In this document: in pieces, positions 36,225 through 49,086 of the stretch
Layout of the letters: every line of letters starts with the position of its first letter
Position numbering within the stretch: position 1 is the stretch's first letter
Origin: Pomphorhynchus laevis
Taxonomy: Eukaryota > Acanthocephala > Palaeacanthocephala > Echinorhynchida > Pomphorhynchidae
Assembly: GCA_012934845.2 (NCBI GenBank)
Contig: WNNJ02002386.1
Location: 1 to 64,000 of the forward strand
Direction: 5' to 3'
Length of the DNA: 64,000 bases
Position numbers and translations under genes: made by a program
The notes under the pieces: model-generated
What the model was told of the DNA's origin: nothing
Database searches by the model: none
Seen by the model: only the letters and a program-made list of their open reading frames with translations

Positions 36225-39200
36225 CAGGCAACCGAAATGAGGTTCCTCGCAGCGTGCCTGGTCTTAGCCTTAGAGATAAAGTTATCTCCACAAGCACGTC
36301 TCGACCACGATGTTTTCGCATTATGATCTATCCTCTCGTATCTTGTTCCTGCGGATAAACCATCATTTTCCAACAACATCTCTCCCGTCGCATTCATCCG
36401 CCTAAACAAATCTTCTCAATCTAATCCTTCCCAGCCCCTTCTCCTAAAAGTTGTTTTCAAGCATTGCTCTCACGCGTCTTCTGTCATCTCCCAACGATTC
36501 AAACTCATGTCCTCTTCAGCCACTCGCATTTTCCCCGATCGCACCCCCTCCGAAATCGCTCAACTCTCATCTGCCCGCATCGAAAAACGCCGTCGCGAGG
36601 AAAACGGCGAAACATCTCTCTATCCTAAACATCGACAGAAATTTTCAAGTTGTTCGCATCCGCCCAAAAATTCGATGGCGCTCCATCTCCCCTATGTGTC
36701 TTCTCCACTAGACACTTTCGCTACCACACACGATTTCCGCCTCGGCCTCCTCAACACTAGATATATTCTCAATAAATCCGATCTCATCCTCAACCTATTC
36801 ACCAAGCAATCCATCGATCTCTTCTGCCTCACCGAATCCTGGCACTCCGATTCTGACGACCTCTCCATCCGCCGTTTGCACTCTGCCGGTTGCTCACTAG
36901 TCGAATCCGCTCGCCCCCTCAGCAAATCCCCTTCGAAATTCTCTAATCATGGCGGCATTGTCGCATTCGCCCGTCATCCCGCGTCTCTTCGCAAAATCAC
37001 TTCCCCTTTCACTCCTTGCTCTTTTGAACTGCTCACTTGTCGTTCTTCTAACCCGATCACTCTAGATCTCGCCATTGTATACCGTCCTGGTTCATTAGCT
37101 CCTAAATCCTTATATTTTACCGAACTCGCTGACCATCTGTCCCACTGTTCTTTGTCCTTATTCCCTTCAATCGTTTTTAGCGACTTCAACATCCGCCTCG
37201 ACCGCCCCATTCCAACGAGTCAATCCAGTTCATCAACATCCTATCCAACTATAACTACAAACCCATATCCACTGCCCCCAGACATATCCTTGGTAGGGCA
37301 CTCGACATTATCGCTGTCCCCGATCATTTTGCTACCTACATCTCACTGTACATTTCCGATCCTGGTCTATCCGATCACTTTCTCGTTACCCTTGATCTCA
37401 CTCACAACAACACCCCTCCTCACACACCTACAATACTACGTCGCTCTTGGAGAAATCTTGACCTCTCCCTTCTCCGCTCTGCCTTACTCAAATCGTCTCT
37501 ATCCTATCCAACAATAACATATTCCTCTCCTCACGATCTCGCCTTTCTTTTCAACTCTGAACTCACATTCATTCTCGATATTCTTTTGCCCTTCATGCCT
37601 CACCCACACCGTCGCTTGCACCGTGCCTCATGGTTTGACATCCAGTGCCTATTCTCGAAGCGTCGACTCCGTCATGCTTTTCGAGTATATCACCGCTCTC
37701 TCAGACGTGATTTCCGCTCGATCACTGCGTCTTTCCGTGATACCTTTCTTGCTTATCGGCGATCTCATTCCATCTACTACGTACCAAATGCAACTCCTTT
37801 TAGCAGCATAAAATCATCACTTCATTCAACACTAAGACTCTATGGCATACTTTTAACTCAATCCTTGCTCGCTCCTCTCCGCCGTAAAACATCAATTCCC
37901 ATGATTATTCGTAATTTATCCAGACCAAAGTATCCACGTTGCTCTCTCACACACCAGTCTCTATCCTATCCCACTCGGCCCCACCTAACTTAATTCTCCC
38001 GGAACTCTTTCATCTTCTCCCTGTATCACCTTCCGAAGTCTTATCTGTTCTCAAGTCCTTGCCCAGCAAAACCTCACCTGCCGATCCCCTGCCTACCCAC
38101 ATACTTAAATCCATATGCTCATCAATATTCCCTTTTCTCACAACCTTGTTTAACTCGTCCATCCGCGGTCGTATCTTCCCTTCACACTAAAAATCCGCAA
38201 TCGTTCGTACCCTCCTTAAGAAACAATCCCTCGACCCCTCCCTTCCTTCTAGCTATCACCTCATTTCACTACTCCCTACTCTTTCTAAGCTTTTAGAACG
38301 CCTTATCTTAATACAGATCAACGCTTATCTCTCGTCATCTAATCTGTACCCTCCTTTACAATCCGCTTTCCGCTATAATCACTCCACAGAAATCACCTGC
38401 ATGAAAGTTTACAACGACTTACTCATTTCTCGAGACAAGGCTCATATAGTGTTCTCATCTCCCTCGACCTCTCCTCCGCCTTCGACATTGTCGACCACTC
38501 CGTCCTCCTTTCTCGCCTTCGTCATGATTACGGCTTTTCTTCTTCATCCGTAGCATGGTTTGCCTCATATCTATCCGACCGTTCCTTTCGCGTCTGTTCT
38601 AATTCATAATCCTCCCATCCCATCCCTATATTTTGCGGGGTCCCACAAGGTTCAGTCCTAGGTCCCCTGCTTTTCTCTCTTCTGCTTGGCGATCTCACTA
38701 CGTTTATCAAACCTTACTTTTTTAACGTCATGCAATACGCCGATGACATCCTCATCTATTATCATGCACCAGCACATCGTATACACGATATCGGCATTAA
38801 TGCCTCCAACTGTCTTTCTTCTATTTACAAACGTCTCTCCAATATTCAACTCGTTCTAAATCCCGACAAGTCCAAAATAACGTGGATCCTCCCCGTAAAC
38901 CAAACATATCTCATCCTACTGTATCTTTTGCCTCATCGATCATCCCCATAGTACACAATCTCACTTTCTTAGGCTTCCATTTCGATGATAACCTTTCCCT
39001 TAAACCCTTTGTCCGTGACAAGGTCCGCTCGTCTATCTTAATTCTCCGTAACATCCGCCGTATCCGCTCCCTTATCGACTTCCGTTCCTGAATGTCTCGT
39101 CTTTCATCGCTTATTTTCCCTAAAATCGATTACTGCCTTAGCCTTTTCGCCAATTCTCCAAAATCCATCATCCTACCACTACAACCCATAATCAGCTCCG

Positions 39201-39620
39201 CCGTTCGAGTGCTCTTTCGTCTCCGTCGCTTTGACCACATATCCACATATCTTGCCCAACTCTCCTGACCCACCATCCACATCCACATCAAACTCCGCCT
39301 TCTTCTCGTAACTTTTTGTCTCATCGCTGTCGGCTCCCCATCGTTCATCAACCTTCCTTTCTTAGACGACACTCGCCACACCTCGCGATCGCTGCGTTCT
39401 TGTCCTACCCTCTTATTCCACGTTCCAAATTACTCCAACAACTATGGTCTCCGATCCTTCCTCTTCGCCGCCTCACTCGCCTGGAACCAACTTCCTCTCG
39501 ACGTCCGCCGCGCTGCCTCCTTTATCACATTCAAACACCTCCTCCGTTTACACCTTCTCGACACATGATTTACATTTTTGTTTTGTTGTAGTCATGTAAG
39601 CGTGCGTTGGTCCGCATTTG
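36225..39620 (+). mobile_element. CR1-like LINE, long copy, GC-rich
   Basis: 36,507-36,680 carries the end of an ORF1-type region (IFPDRTPSEIAQLSSARIEK). The APE endonuclease follows (LGLLNTRYILNKSDLI, LFCLTESWHSDSDD, SDFNIRLDR at 37,180-37,200, SDPGLSDHFLVTL at 37,350). RT at 38,020-38,900: PLPTHILKSIC, SLLPTLSKLLERLI, SLDLSSAFDIVDHS, CGVPQGSVLGPLLF, QYADDILIYYH. The C-terminal part at 39,130-39,570 ends with AASLAWNQLPLDVRRA. This order and the wording of the motifs fit the CR1/L2 group. Breaks include a frameshift after the endonuclease start (~37,220), stops near 38,188 and 38,609 and a frameshift near 38,450. The base composition is far richer in C and G than the flanks. Confidence 0.88.
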
Positions 39621-40560
39621 CCACGTTAAAATTAATCTTTTTTAGGAATTCGATCATCCACGATGGATTCGCAGTAAAGCCGTTGCTTCTCCACATCGAA
39701 TAAACTCAGTTGATGTAGCTAGGACACTTTCTAAGGATGTCTAGGGATCACACTCGTCGGAGGGTTTTTCAGTCCGGACTGGAAACCCTTAAATTTAAAC
39801 CCATAATTTAAATGTTATGCTAACTGATCCAAATCTACATGAATTTTTTGAATAAGGACAAATGTGTTTTCATGCGTTCAAGTAAAAGTAATGTTACAAC
39901 AAACTACTGAATTCAGGGAAATACCTTGAGCCAAATGGCAATAACAGCGATATCTTAGATTAGTTATCCGTCAATCTTTAAAATCATTTCTATGTCGAAA
40001 GAGACCTCGAGGTAGACCTCGGCACCAGTGGTGCAATCAAATATCAAAACTGGCCGAAGAACGCCTTGGGTTATCTGAAAGATAACTCTGGTCTGTACCC
40101 CCAGGATCTTGATGTCTGGAATAGTTTGGTTCGTACACTGCATCCACGACACACACCTGGGTCATTGGTTGAAACGAAAAACTTGTGTTTTTTCGGACCA
40201 TTGGTTGATAAGAAAAACTTGTGTTGCTTTATCGGTGAATTTAACACATTTTTGGGCCTATGTTGTAGCAAAATTTGTTGTAGCAAAATTTGTTTTAGCA
40301 AAAGAAAAAAATTGTTTAAATAGAAAATTTATTGAGGCTTATTACATTCATAAAAACTTCAATATTATAACGCCGAATAATAAGACTGACGTAACTTTAA
40401 ATATTTTGCATAGATGTAAGTAAACAATTATTTTGTTTAAAAATCTTCTTCTATTTGTATTTTTATACTTTATTTAATTTTTCTAGCAATTTTAATTATT
40501 ATTTGTTATATTTTTAATTTTTCAAATTATTCATTTCGAATGGAAATACAATTTTTGAGT
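39620..40560. other. CR1-like 3' flank and short tandem repeats
   Basis: 39,620-39,790 is probably the LINE 3' UTR. 40,163-40,235 is a two-copy 36-bp tandem (cattggttga...aaaaacttgtgt), and 40,264-40,302 a 15-bp tandem (tgtagcaaaatttgt). Open frames here are not recognisable. Confidence 0.5.
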
Positions 40561-40892
40561 TTTCCTGGGTTTCCCAGGGCAGGTGAAACACAAATTATAT
40601 TTTATATATTTGCACACTTGAAAGCGTCCTTGTAAAACATCACTTCTATTAAAAAGAATTGTGCCTGACTCATGGTTAAACTGCAATACGCACTTCGATG
40701 CACTGAGCTCATGCTAAATACTCTCTAATGATTCAGATTAAAGGTAGTTCTGCTTTTCGAGCTTTAAACACTGTGTAAGCGTTTGTTAAGGTGCCTATAG
40801 ATCTGAAAATATTAATTTATCTGAAAATATTAATATATTAATATTAATATATTAATTATTATATTAATATATTAATCTATTAATATATCTGT

Positions 40893-41093
40893 ATGAAGCA
40901 GGTTAGATGTCATTTGAGCAGATTTTGAGTGCAAAACAGTATTCGTTTGATCAGCTCCGACGTTTACTTTTAGCATTCACGAAAATTTATGTAATGAAAT
41001 AACGCTACTACTATTACTAGCGTCGTAGATAATTAGCAAGCGCCAGAATAATGGCAATGCAATAAAATAATGGTTAAACTGATATACGCACTG
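40893..41093 (-). mobile_element. Duplicated 5' end of LINE family A
   Basis: Nearly identical to 46,976-47,154, the 5' end of the LINE at 43-47 kb. It encodes the start of ORF1 (MLKVNVGADQTNTVLHSK) and the 5' UTR and joins the array at the same base (…aataatggttaaactga). The left end abuts AT-rich sequence. Confidence 0.88.
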
Positions 41094-41341
41094 CCATTTC
41101 AGAGCTTATGCTAAATTCCCTCTGATGATTCAGATTAAGGGTAGTTCTGTTTTTCGAGCTTTATACATTGTTAAAGCGTGTGTTTAGGTGCCTATGGATG
41201 ATTATTGAAGTCACGGTACTAATGAGCTCCGTTAGAGCGAAACGCGTCTACCGTTGTTGAAGTTTGTCGTCACACATAAGATAACTGGTATACATAGCGA
41301 CTGAATATTGAGAGAATAATGCGGTTCTATTTCTTAGTCTT

Positions 41342-41605
41342 TATTATTATTTCGACAAACAGACGAGCAAAGCTCATAGTTGCACAGTTAAAAAAGAAAA
41401 AGTAAAGAAAAAAAGAAAGACTCACAAACAAAAGTCAAAAAAGTTAATGTTTGAATGCTGAAACCGATCTTGAGTTGACAATTTCTTTATTAATCGGTTT
41501 CACTTACCTACGATTCGGTGTCCGAATTGTACAGTTTTAGAGCGTATAACTCGGCGATGGGCTAAAGTAAAATTGTGTCCACGCAAAGCCCGACTTTTCC
41601 GAACA
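41342..41605 (-). mobile_element. Retroposed insert with 7-bp target-site duplication
   Basis: 264 bp absent from other array units, flanked by TAGTCTT at 41,335-41,341 and 41,606-41,612. On the minus strand it ends in gtttgtcgaaataataataa, a short A-rich repeat tail, as SINEs or 5'-truncated LINEs do. The interior has Lys-rich/pyrimidine-rich runs and no recognised domain. No clear pol III A/B boxes. Confidence 0.72.
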
Positions 41606-43200
41606 TAGTCTTATGAAGATATAAAATGCTACTTTGTGTTTATGCCTCTTTATGAGGAAAACATAGTGATTATTTACGAGTACACCGTTGTGTGTCCCAG
41701 AGCAAGTGTTACAACAAATTATATTTTAAATATTATAACTTAAAATATATATTATATATTGTTATGTATATATGACAATTATATTTTAAGGTGCCTATGG
41801 ATGATTATTAAAATCACGGTACTGATGAGCTCCGTTAGAGCGAAACGCGTATACTGTTGTTGAAGTTTGTCGTCACACATAGAATGACTGGGTATACGTA
41901 GCGACTTTGAATATTGCGAGTATAATTCGGTTCTATTTCTTGATCTGATGAGGATATATAGAATGCTGCCTGGTGTTTATGCCTCTTCATGAGGAAAACA
42001 TAGTGATTTATTTACGAGTACACCATTGTGTCCCAGGGCAGGTGTAACAACAAATTATATTTTATATATTTGTACACTTGAAAGTGTCACTGTAAAACAG
42101 CATTTCTATTGAGAGGAATTTAGTGTCTAATGCATGGTTAAACCGTAATACGCACTGTCATGGAGAGAGCTTATGCTAACTCCCCTCTGCTGATTAAGAT
42201 TAAGGGTAGTCCGGCTTTTTGTGCTTTGAACACTGTTTAAGCGTATGTTAAGTTGCCTATGGATGATTATTGAAGTCACGGTATTGATGAGCTCCGTTAG
42301 AGCGAAACGCGTATACCGTTGTTAAAGATTTTCGTCACACATAGAATGACTGGGCATACAAAGCGACTTTGAATATGGCGAGTATAATGCGGTTCTATTT
42401 CTTGGTCTGGTTAAGATAGATAGAATGCTGCAGGGTATTTATGTCTTCTTGTGAAGAAAACATAGTGGTTTATTTATGAGTACACCATTGGGTGACCTGT
42501 TTGTCGTCACACAGAGGATGACTGGATTCACATAGCGACTTCGAATATTGCGACAATAATGCGGTTCTATGTCTTGGCCTGATGAAGATATATATATATA
42601 ATGCTGCCTGGTGTATATGACTGGGCAGCATTAATGCCAAGGGCAGGTGTAACAACAAATCATATTTTATATATTTTCCACTTGAAAGAGTCCCTGTAAA
42701 ATAGCATTTCTATTAAAAGGAAGTTAGTACCTGATACATGGTTAAACTGCAATACGCACCGCCATGCACAGAGCCTATGATTAATTCTCCTCGATGATTC
42801 AGATTAAGTGTAGTTATGCTTTTTGAGCTTTGAGCACAGCTTAAGCGTGTGTAAATGTGCCTATGATTGATTATTGAAGTCACTGTACTGATGAGATCCG
42901 TTAGAGCGAAAAGCGTCTGTTGTTGTTAAAGCTTATCGTCACACATAGAATGACTTGGCATACGAGGCGACTTTTAATATTGCGAGAATAATGCGGTTCT
43001 ATTTTTTGGTCTGATGAAGATATGCAGAATGCTACCGTGTGTTTATACTTGCGATAAAAACAGTGATTTATTTATGAGTACACCATTGGGTGTCCCAGGA
43101 CAGGTGTAATTATATTTTACATATTTGTACACTTGAAGGTATCCCTGTAAAACAACATTTCTATTAAAAGGAATTTAGTGCCTGACTCATGGTTAAACTA

Positions 43201-46200
43201 AATAAATAAATAATAAATAAAGATTTTCTTAATAAAAATAAAACATGGTCAAAAATATAAATCGATAACAGGTCAGTTACGGAAAATCAAGGGAAATAAA
43301 CAATACAGCAAGTGAAATCTTCTTCCATGATCACAGCTTCAAATCAAGGGGATCTGAGCCCCCAACCGATACAACACGCCGCTTTTCGACTTAACCACCC
43401 GAGGTCTTTCACCCCCTCCCCCCGAAGAATCCAGTCGGTGCTGACTATGCTGGGTAAACGAGAGACGAGGAGCTTAAGAAACCTTAGTCTTTGCTCTGGG
43501 GCACGTCCTCTCGAAAAGAAGACTAATCCCGAGATAGCCCAAGTGCCCCAAAGGCGCACCTGGGTTTTCCTTTTCAATGACAGATGCTGGGCTTGTTTCA
43601 GGGCCCACCTAGCTTTCTTCAGGAAACGTTTAAGTCTATCCAGGTCAGCTTTCACCTACCAGTTCACCGTAACGGTGTACCCCAGGTATTTTACTCGACT
43701 TGTGATGGTAGGGATGGGTTCAGAAGCAAATATGGAGGAGAGCGCAGAGAGTGCTAATCTCTTAAGTTTTTGATTTGTAGTAGGGGTGCCATGAAAGACA
43801 ACCGCCTGCGATTTGACGGAGTTTAAAATAAGATTGGATATGGCTAACTGGTCTTTTAATCTTAAAAAGAAACGGCTGATGTCAGAGACTACGTCCTTAC
43901 ACCTGTGTCCAGTAAACAGGGATGTGGTGTCATCAGCGTACACCACAAGACGTTGTTCGCGTTTAAATATTTTGAATAGGTTTATGGAGGCAGCAATATA
44001 TAAGATAGGAGAAAGTGGGGATCATTGAAGTACATCCGTAATAGGGTAGAACTGACGCGCATCAAGGTCGCCTTCATAGTAAAATCGCTTGGTATACAGC
44101 ATGATCTCCACCCTGTTTACAATTCTCGCAGGCAACCCGAGAGACCTGAGACAAGAGATCACAAAAGGGATAGAGATGCGGTCAAATGCAACGGAAAAGT
44201 CATAAAAACAGCCACAACTAGACGATGGATATTATCCCGACGAAACTGCTCCACATCATTAACTGCTGAATGGACCAAGTGACCTTCGACGAACCCATGA
44301 AAACCTGGAGGGATCAAATTACGCATACTTCAATGGTCAGATTTTACGCGCAAGCGCTTTTTCGTAAATCGACACGAGTGCATTTTAAATCGAGATGGGT
44401 TGCAGATCTTTAGGGCATGAGCAGGATTTTTTCTTAGGAATAAAAATACGCTTACTAATATTGATGCCTGCTACATCGGATGGGGAGGCTAAAAGCATTG
44501 TGACGGCCACCTCTCTTCTCTGATCAGCTGTCAAAAGCTTACAGACACGAGAAGATAGTGGAGCGATGGATTTGGAGGTGTCCGGAAGTGAACCCCAGGA
44601 GTTAAGAATATTCGTAACAGATAGATCCCTACTCCTGAAGTTACACCAAGGCGGGATTGGTTGAGGTGATTGAGTTACTCCATAGTTGTGTAAGGCTAGT
44701 GACTCCTCCAAAATTTTATCAAGGCCTACATTCCCTATCCAACCCAATGCTCTATCCTTTCAGCAAACAAACTTCTCCTTCTTGAAAATCTTCCAAAAGG
44801 AAGACTGAGAAGAGTTAAGACGAGCAATACTCGCCCTATCCCTTGCCAGCTGGAATCTATATCTAGTACTCTAGTATTGATTTGAGAAGGCATGTCTGGC
44901 GGAAGCAGAGAGATTAGGAAGGTTTAGCAATTTGGCTAGGACCTTGAGTTTTGTCGGAGTGGGATTAAATAAGCGACCTTTATAGGTAGTCGATAGAATC
45001 GAGGTAGCTTGCGAAAAGAGGTAGGTATTAAGTTCTGTCAAACTCTCATTTCCTATTCTGGGGAAGAATTGGATAGCCGCCTGAAAGAAGGCCACTCTGA
45101 TCGGATCAAAGTGAAACATCCTTCTAAGCAATGTATCCTCGTCAATCCGCCAACGAATAAGGTCATGAGAGGTGGACAATTGCTAGCGCGACTGCTACGT
45201 GCAGAGGGGTTTTAACAACCACCTCGAGTGAAGCAGTAAAATGTCAAGGATAGAATTTGTTGATGTGCAATGAAAGGTAAGGTATGGCGTTTGTGAATAA
45301 GATAACCGTTCCTAGCTCTACGAAGTGCTGCATTGATCCACGATCAGTTCTGTCGTTGAAATCTACAAGTATCATGTCATAACCGCTGTCAATAATACTA
45401 TCCAGGAGGTCACGGTTCTTGTGAATCTCCCCTGGACAAATGTAGACATTGGATAGACTGAGGCGTTTACTGTTCTTACTGAGTGAAACTACCAGACAAG
45501 ACAGGGCTGGACATAAGTAGTTTAGCAAGAGGGAGAACCTTAAAGAGCACTTAACTAAGGTCAAGAGTCCTTGAGATGAAGATGAGTGAGGAGGGGTTAT
45601 GTACGGAGTATAGTGAGAACAGATATGCTTTGGAATAAATCGAGTAATGTCCTGGAGGAGACGGATATACCGCGTCTCCTGAAAGAATATAACATCTGCA
45701 TCTCTACATGATAGAAGTCTAAGGGCAGAAGCACCTCCCGAATTCCACTGAAGGATATTCAGTGAAAAAGGCTCACGAGTACTCTGCATTGTGATGGATT
45801 AGTTAGATGGGGGATTGCCTACCTAGACAGAACTAGGTGCAGGAAGGTTTCCATCCCCACCACTAGCCCCACCAGGGGTAAGTACTTGCTCCTGGGCAAC
45901 TTTGTCTTCATTTCCCCGGCGCTGCTTCTACTTCTCTATGAGTTTGCCAATTTTGATTGGGGAGACGGGATGAGCCGATGCCCCCTTTTATTTGAGGGTT
46001 TCACAATTGCTATAGGAATCTCCTTGTTAAAGCACAGAGTTGAAATCAGAGCAGTAATCATGCCTTGGATTCCCCTCTGAAATGAAGCCATTATCTCGTC
46101 AACTATTTTTAGAAGATCGCTGTCGTTCATCCGGGTGGAAGCAGCTGAAGCGAAGGAATCAGGGACCAGCTTCACAACCTTGCTAACGTTTAGGAACTTG

Positions 46201-47154
46201 TCTTTATAAGCCTTGAAGATGCAGCACTTTCTGCTCCTGGCGGAATGAATCCCACCGCAGTTGGAGCAGGCTGGAGTGGAATCGCAGGAAAGATAAGACT
46301 GAGGGGAGTGGCACTCCAACTTCCCACACCTCCCACAGAAAGACACCGCACTGCAGATGGAGGCCCAGTGCCCCCATTTATGGCCTAGGATGCAGTGCGG
46401 GAAGGTAAATTCGTCTTTGTCAATCAAGCAGAAACTTTAGTTGAACCCCATAAACGGGTTATACCTGGAATTGGCCAGGATTTCCCCCTGTTCCACTGAA
46501 GTGGAGCTGAAGCCAACTGGTATCGGGTTACCAGACTTACTAGTGATCGAAAAGAAATTAGTTAATTTGAAGGATTTTTCCAACAACTGTATGTCTGACT
46601 TATCCATATGACAGGGAAGGCCAGTGATTTTGACCGTCCCCTGTATCGGTTTTTCTAGTAGTTCTCCTAGATTGGAGAGTTCGCTGTGGAAAAATTTAAT
46701 ATATTCTGCAGCCAAGTCAGAAGAAGAGAATGAGATTTCTATCTGAGTTTCAAACAGTTTAACCGAATTGAATATTATTCTGTTTGGAAACGAGGCGCAA
46801 AACTTTCTGAGAAAAATGTTAAATAGCAGGTGCCTTTCTGTGCGCTTATTTATATTTATAATTACCAAATTCTTTAATTTTGGAACAGGGGGAAGGACCT
46901 CCCCATCTTGAACAACACACAAAACTTCACTTACCTCAGTCGTTGTCAATTCAGAAAGATTTACCTTTCCACTGTCTGTATGAAGCAGGTTAGATGTTAT
47001 TTGAGCAGATTTTGAGTGCAAAACAGTATTCGTTTGATCAGCTCCGACGTTTACTTTTAGCATTCACGAAAATTTATGTAATGAAATAACGCTACTACTA
47101 TTACTAGCGTCGTAGGTAATTAGCAAGCGCCAGAATAATGGCAATGCAATAAAA
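43201..47154 (-). mobile_element. LINE family A, near full-length copy inserted in the array
   Basis: ~3.95 kb. ORF1: 47,063-46,437 (RHLLFNIFLRKFCASFPNRI) and 46,427-45,936 with cysteine knuckles (CGRCGKLECH, CSNCGGIHSARSRKC), a nucleic-acid-binding protein. ORF2: endonuclease 45,789-45,244 (LQWNSGG, DVIFFQETR, NVYICPGEIHKN, LVDFND), linker 45,179-44,871, RT 44,747-43,344 (YADDTTSLF at about 43,940). The endonuclease's usual GDFN reads VDFN. Only a few frame breaks separate the pieces, so it is the best copy of the family. The sense-strand 3' end is a tttatttatt-type tail. The flanking atggttaaact on both sides (43,190-43,200 and 47,155-47,166) is the target-site duplication. ORF1 knuckles and APE-type ORF2 suggest the I/Jockey group. 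Confidence 0.9.
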
Positions 47155-47640
47155 TAATGGTTAAACTGATATACGCACTGCCATTTCAGAGCTTATGCTA
47201 AATTCCCTCTGATGATTCAGATTAAGGGTAGTTCTGTTTTTCGAGCTTTAGACATTGTTAAAGCGTGTGTTAAGGTGCCTATGTATGATTATTGAAGTCA
47301 CGGTACTGATGAGCTCCGTTAGAGCGAAACGCGTATACAGTTGTTTAAGTTTTTCGTCACACAGAATGATTGGGTATACGAGGCGACTTTTAATATTGCG
47401 AGAATAATGCGGTTCTATTTTTTGGTCTGATTTTTGGTCTGATGAAGATATGTAAAATGCTACCGTGTGTTTATGCTTCCTTGCTAGGAAAACATAGTGA
47501 TTTATTTATGTGTACACTATTGGGTGTCCTAGGGCAGGTGTAACAACAAATTATATTTTATATATTGGTACTTTTGAAAGTTTCCTTGTAAAGCAGCATT
47601 TCTATTAAAATGAATTTAGTCCCTGATGCATACTCAACTG
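47155..47640 (+). repeat. Satellite-like array, right block
   Basis: Continues the ~460-bp unit after the LINE: ggtgcctatgtatgattatt at 47,274, gagctccgttagagcgaaac, and the tail tttctattaaaatgaattta near 47,600. A short duplication of tttttggtctga lies at 47,417. Confidence 0.85.
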
Positions 47641-47829
47641 ATATTTGTGGCGTTAGTAAACTATCGTAAAGGCATTTGATTCCATGAACTGTAAACGCTA
47701 ATTCGATAAGTTGAGATAAATATTGAAACTCAATAATTATTTTATCCATATACTTAAGCAAGTGTAACATCCTCAATCCGTCCGTTTCTTCATAAGTTAC
47801 AATGTTCAGAAGAATTTATTCAAAGTTAT

Positions 47830-48290
47830 TATGTTCCTTAGAAGATACTATGAAGATACTATTTCAGTTTATTCCTTACCGATTTGCATGCGTATTAAGA
47901 ATGCGTGCGCATCTTGTATAATATATGCAGATGACCTCGTACTTCTTTTACCAAGTTCTGGAATTCTTCGAGTCTAGACTGTTTAGGAGAATATTGCTAC
48001 TTAAATTGATGTGAAGTTAAAAAATAAAACAGATAATGAAATTTTAAACGAGATGGTAATTAGCTTAGACGGATTCTTTCACTTTAAATTCTGAAAAATT
48101 GAATATGGTATGGTCACTTATTTCTATTACCCAGATGTAACTTTATCTTCGATATAAACTTTTACCAGTTATATCACGAATATGACCGGTAAGATTGCAT
48201 CCTCAATCCAGGGGCTGTCTTTGTTAAAAAGTGTATGCTTCGATACAGCACTTAAGTTATTTTGATAATGCTAATTAGTAGGATCAGTTA
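47830..48290 (+). mobile_element. LINE RT scrap (third family)
   Basis: At 47,920-47,970 the plus strand encodes IIYADDLVLLLPSSGIL, the RT active-site block of a non-LTR retrotransposon. Downstream, KIASSIQGLSLLKSV-like sequence fits the thumb region. Frames are broken; both ends are missing. May belong with the C-terminal scrap at 63,050. Confidence 0.65.
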
Positions 48291-48386
48291 TTGTTTTTCA
48301 TTAATTTAATCCGATCTCACCATAACTAATTTCCGCAGTAATTATTGGATAATGTGGAAAAGTGTCGTCTTCCACTTCAGTGTTGC

Positions 48387-48659
48387 TTGTAAGATAAATC
48401 CCTATTTGCTTTATACTTTGGGATCTGTTTTCTTTAGTAGCAACTGCTTTGTTGTAGCACAGTATTAATTTGCACCAAAATCCCGTTTTTATCGATCGCA
48501 GGAAGGGAGTTTTACTTAGTATCTTTTTCATAACACCTGTTGAATGAATTATCTTATAAAAAGAAATCGTTGTATTTCGTTTTTCTGTAGATGGGTTATT
48601 ATCACAAATTTATGTTAACCCATTAATATATAATGGGCGTTACTATAACTTCAAATACA
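48387..48659 (+). repeat. 275-bp direct repeat, copy 1
   Basis: From ttgtaagataaatccc to cttcaaatac. About 93% identical to 49,087-49,361. The content is unknown. Confidence 0.9.
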
Positions 48660-48683
48660 TTTATTGTTTTTAGTGCCCCTAAT

Positions 48684-49065
48684 TTATTCATAATCTGGCA
48701 GGGTCACTCTAAATTTCGACAGTGATCTTCTGGGGACGCTTATCGCATTTTGGGAATTACTGAGCAATACGAAGATGTATAGAGATATAAGACAATTTGT
48801 AGAAGTAGCGAGATCGTGGATACAGATATGATGCGCGTGAGAGGAGAGGAGGATATCCTTGATATACTGCATCAGATGAAAGTTATAGTCAAGAGTTATA
48901 AGAGACAAGTTACTGATAAGAAGGGAAGAAAGGAATTGACCTAAAACGGAATCTTGTTGAACACCGTACGAGATGGAAGAAGTGAGATGTTGAGAAGTTT
49001 AAGTGAACGTGAAAGATGTATGTCGAGACATAAGATGTATAACAGGCTATAGTAGTAACTAAGAA
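48684..49065 (-). mobile_element. CR1-like RT scrap between direct repeats
   Basis: Minus-strand translation aligns with the RT of the CR1-like LINE at 36-39 kb: SYGVQQDSVLGQFLSSLLI for the GVPQGSVLGPLLF block, then HLMQYIKDILLSSHAHHI for QYADDILIYYHAPAHRI. Key residues are changed (YIKD for YADD), so it is a dead relic. Confidence 0.7.
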
Positions 49066-49086
49066 ACCAGTTCGTACTTATTTATA

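Larger units (their letters stand above)
40560..43200 (+). repeat. Satellite-like tandem array, ~460-bp unit (left block)
   Basis: The landmark ggtgcctatggatgattatt recurs at about 41,189, 41,791, 42,253 and 42,857 and, past a LINE insertion, at 47,274. Other landmarks recur in each unit: gatgagctccgttagagcga, ataatgcggttctattt, and catggttaaactgc. The plain spacing is ~462 bp; wider spacings are explained by an insert (41,342-41,605) and a partial extra copy at 42,500-42,660. No protein is supported. Confidence 0.9.

Noticed and set aside
40066-40323. Open frames around 40.1-40.4 kb as a gene
   Set aside because: They overlap short 36-bp and 15-bp tandem repeats and the translations are repeat-driven.
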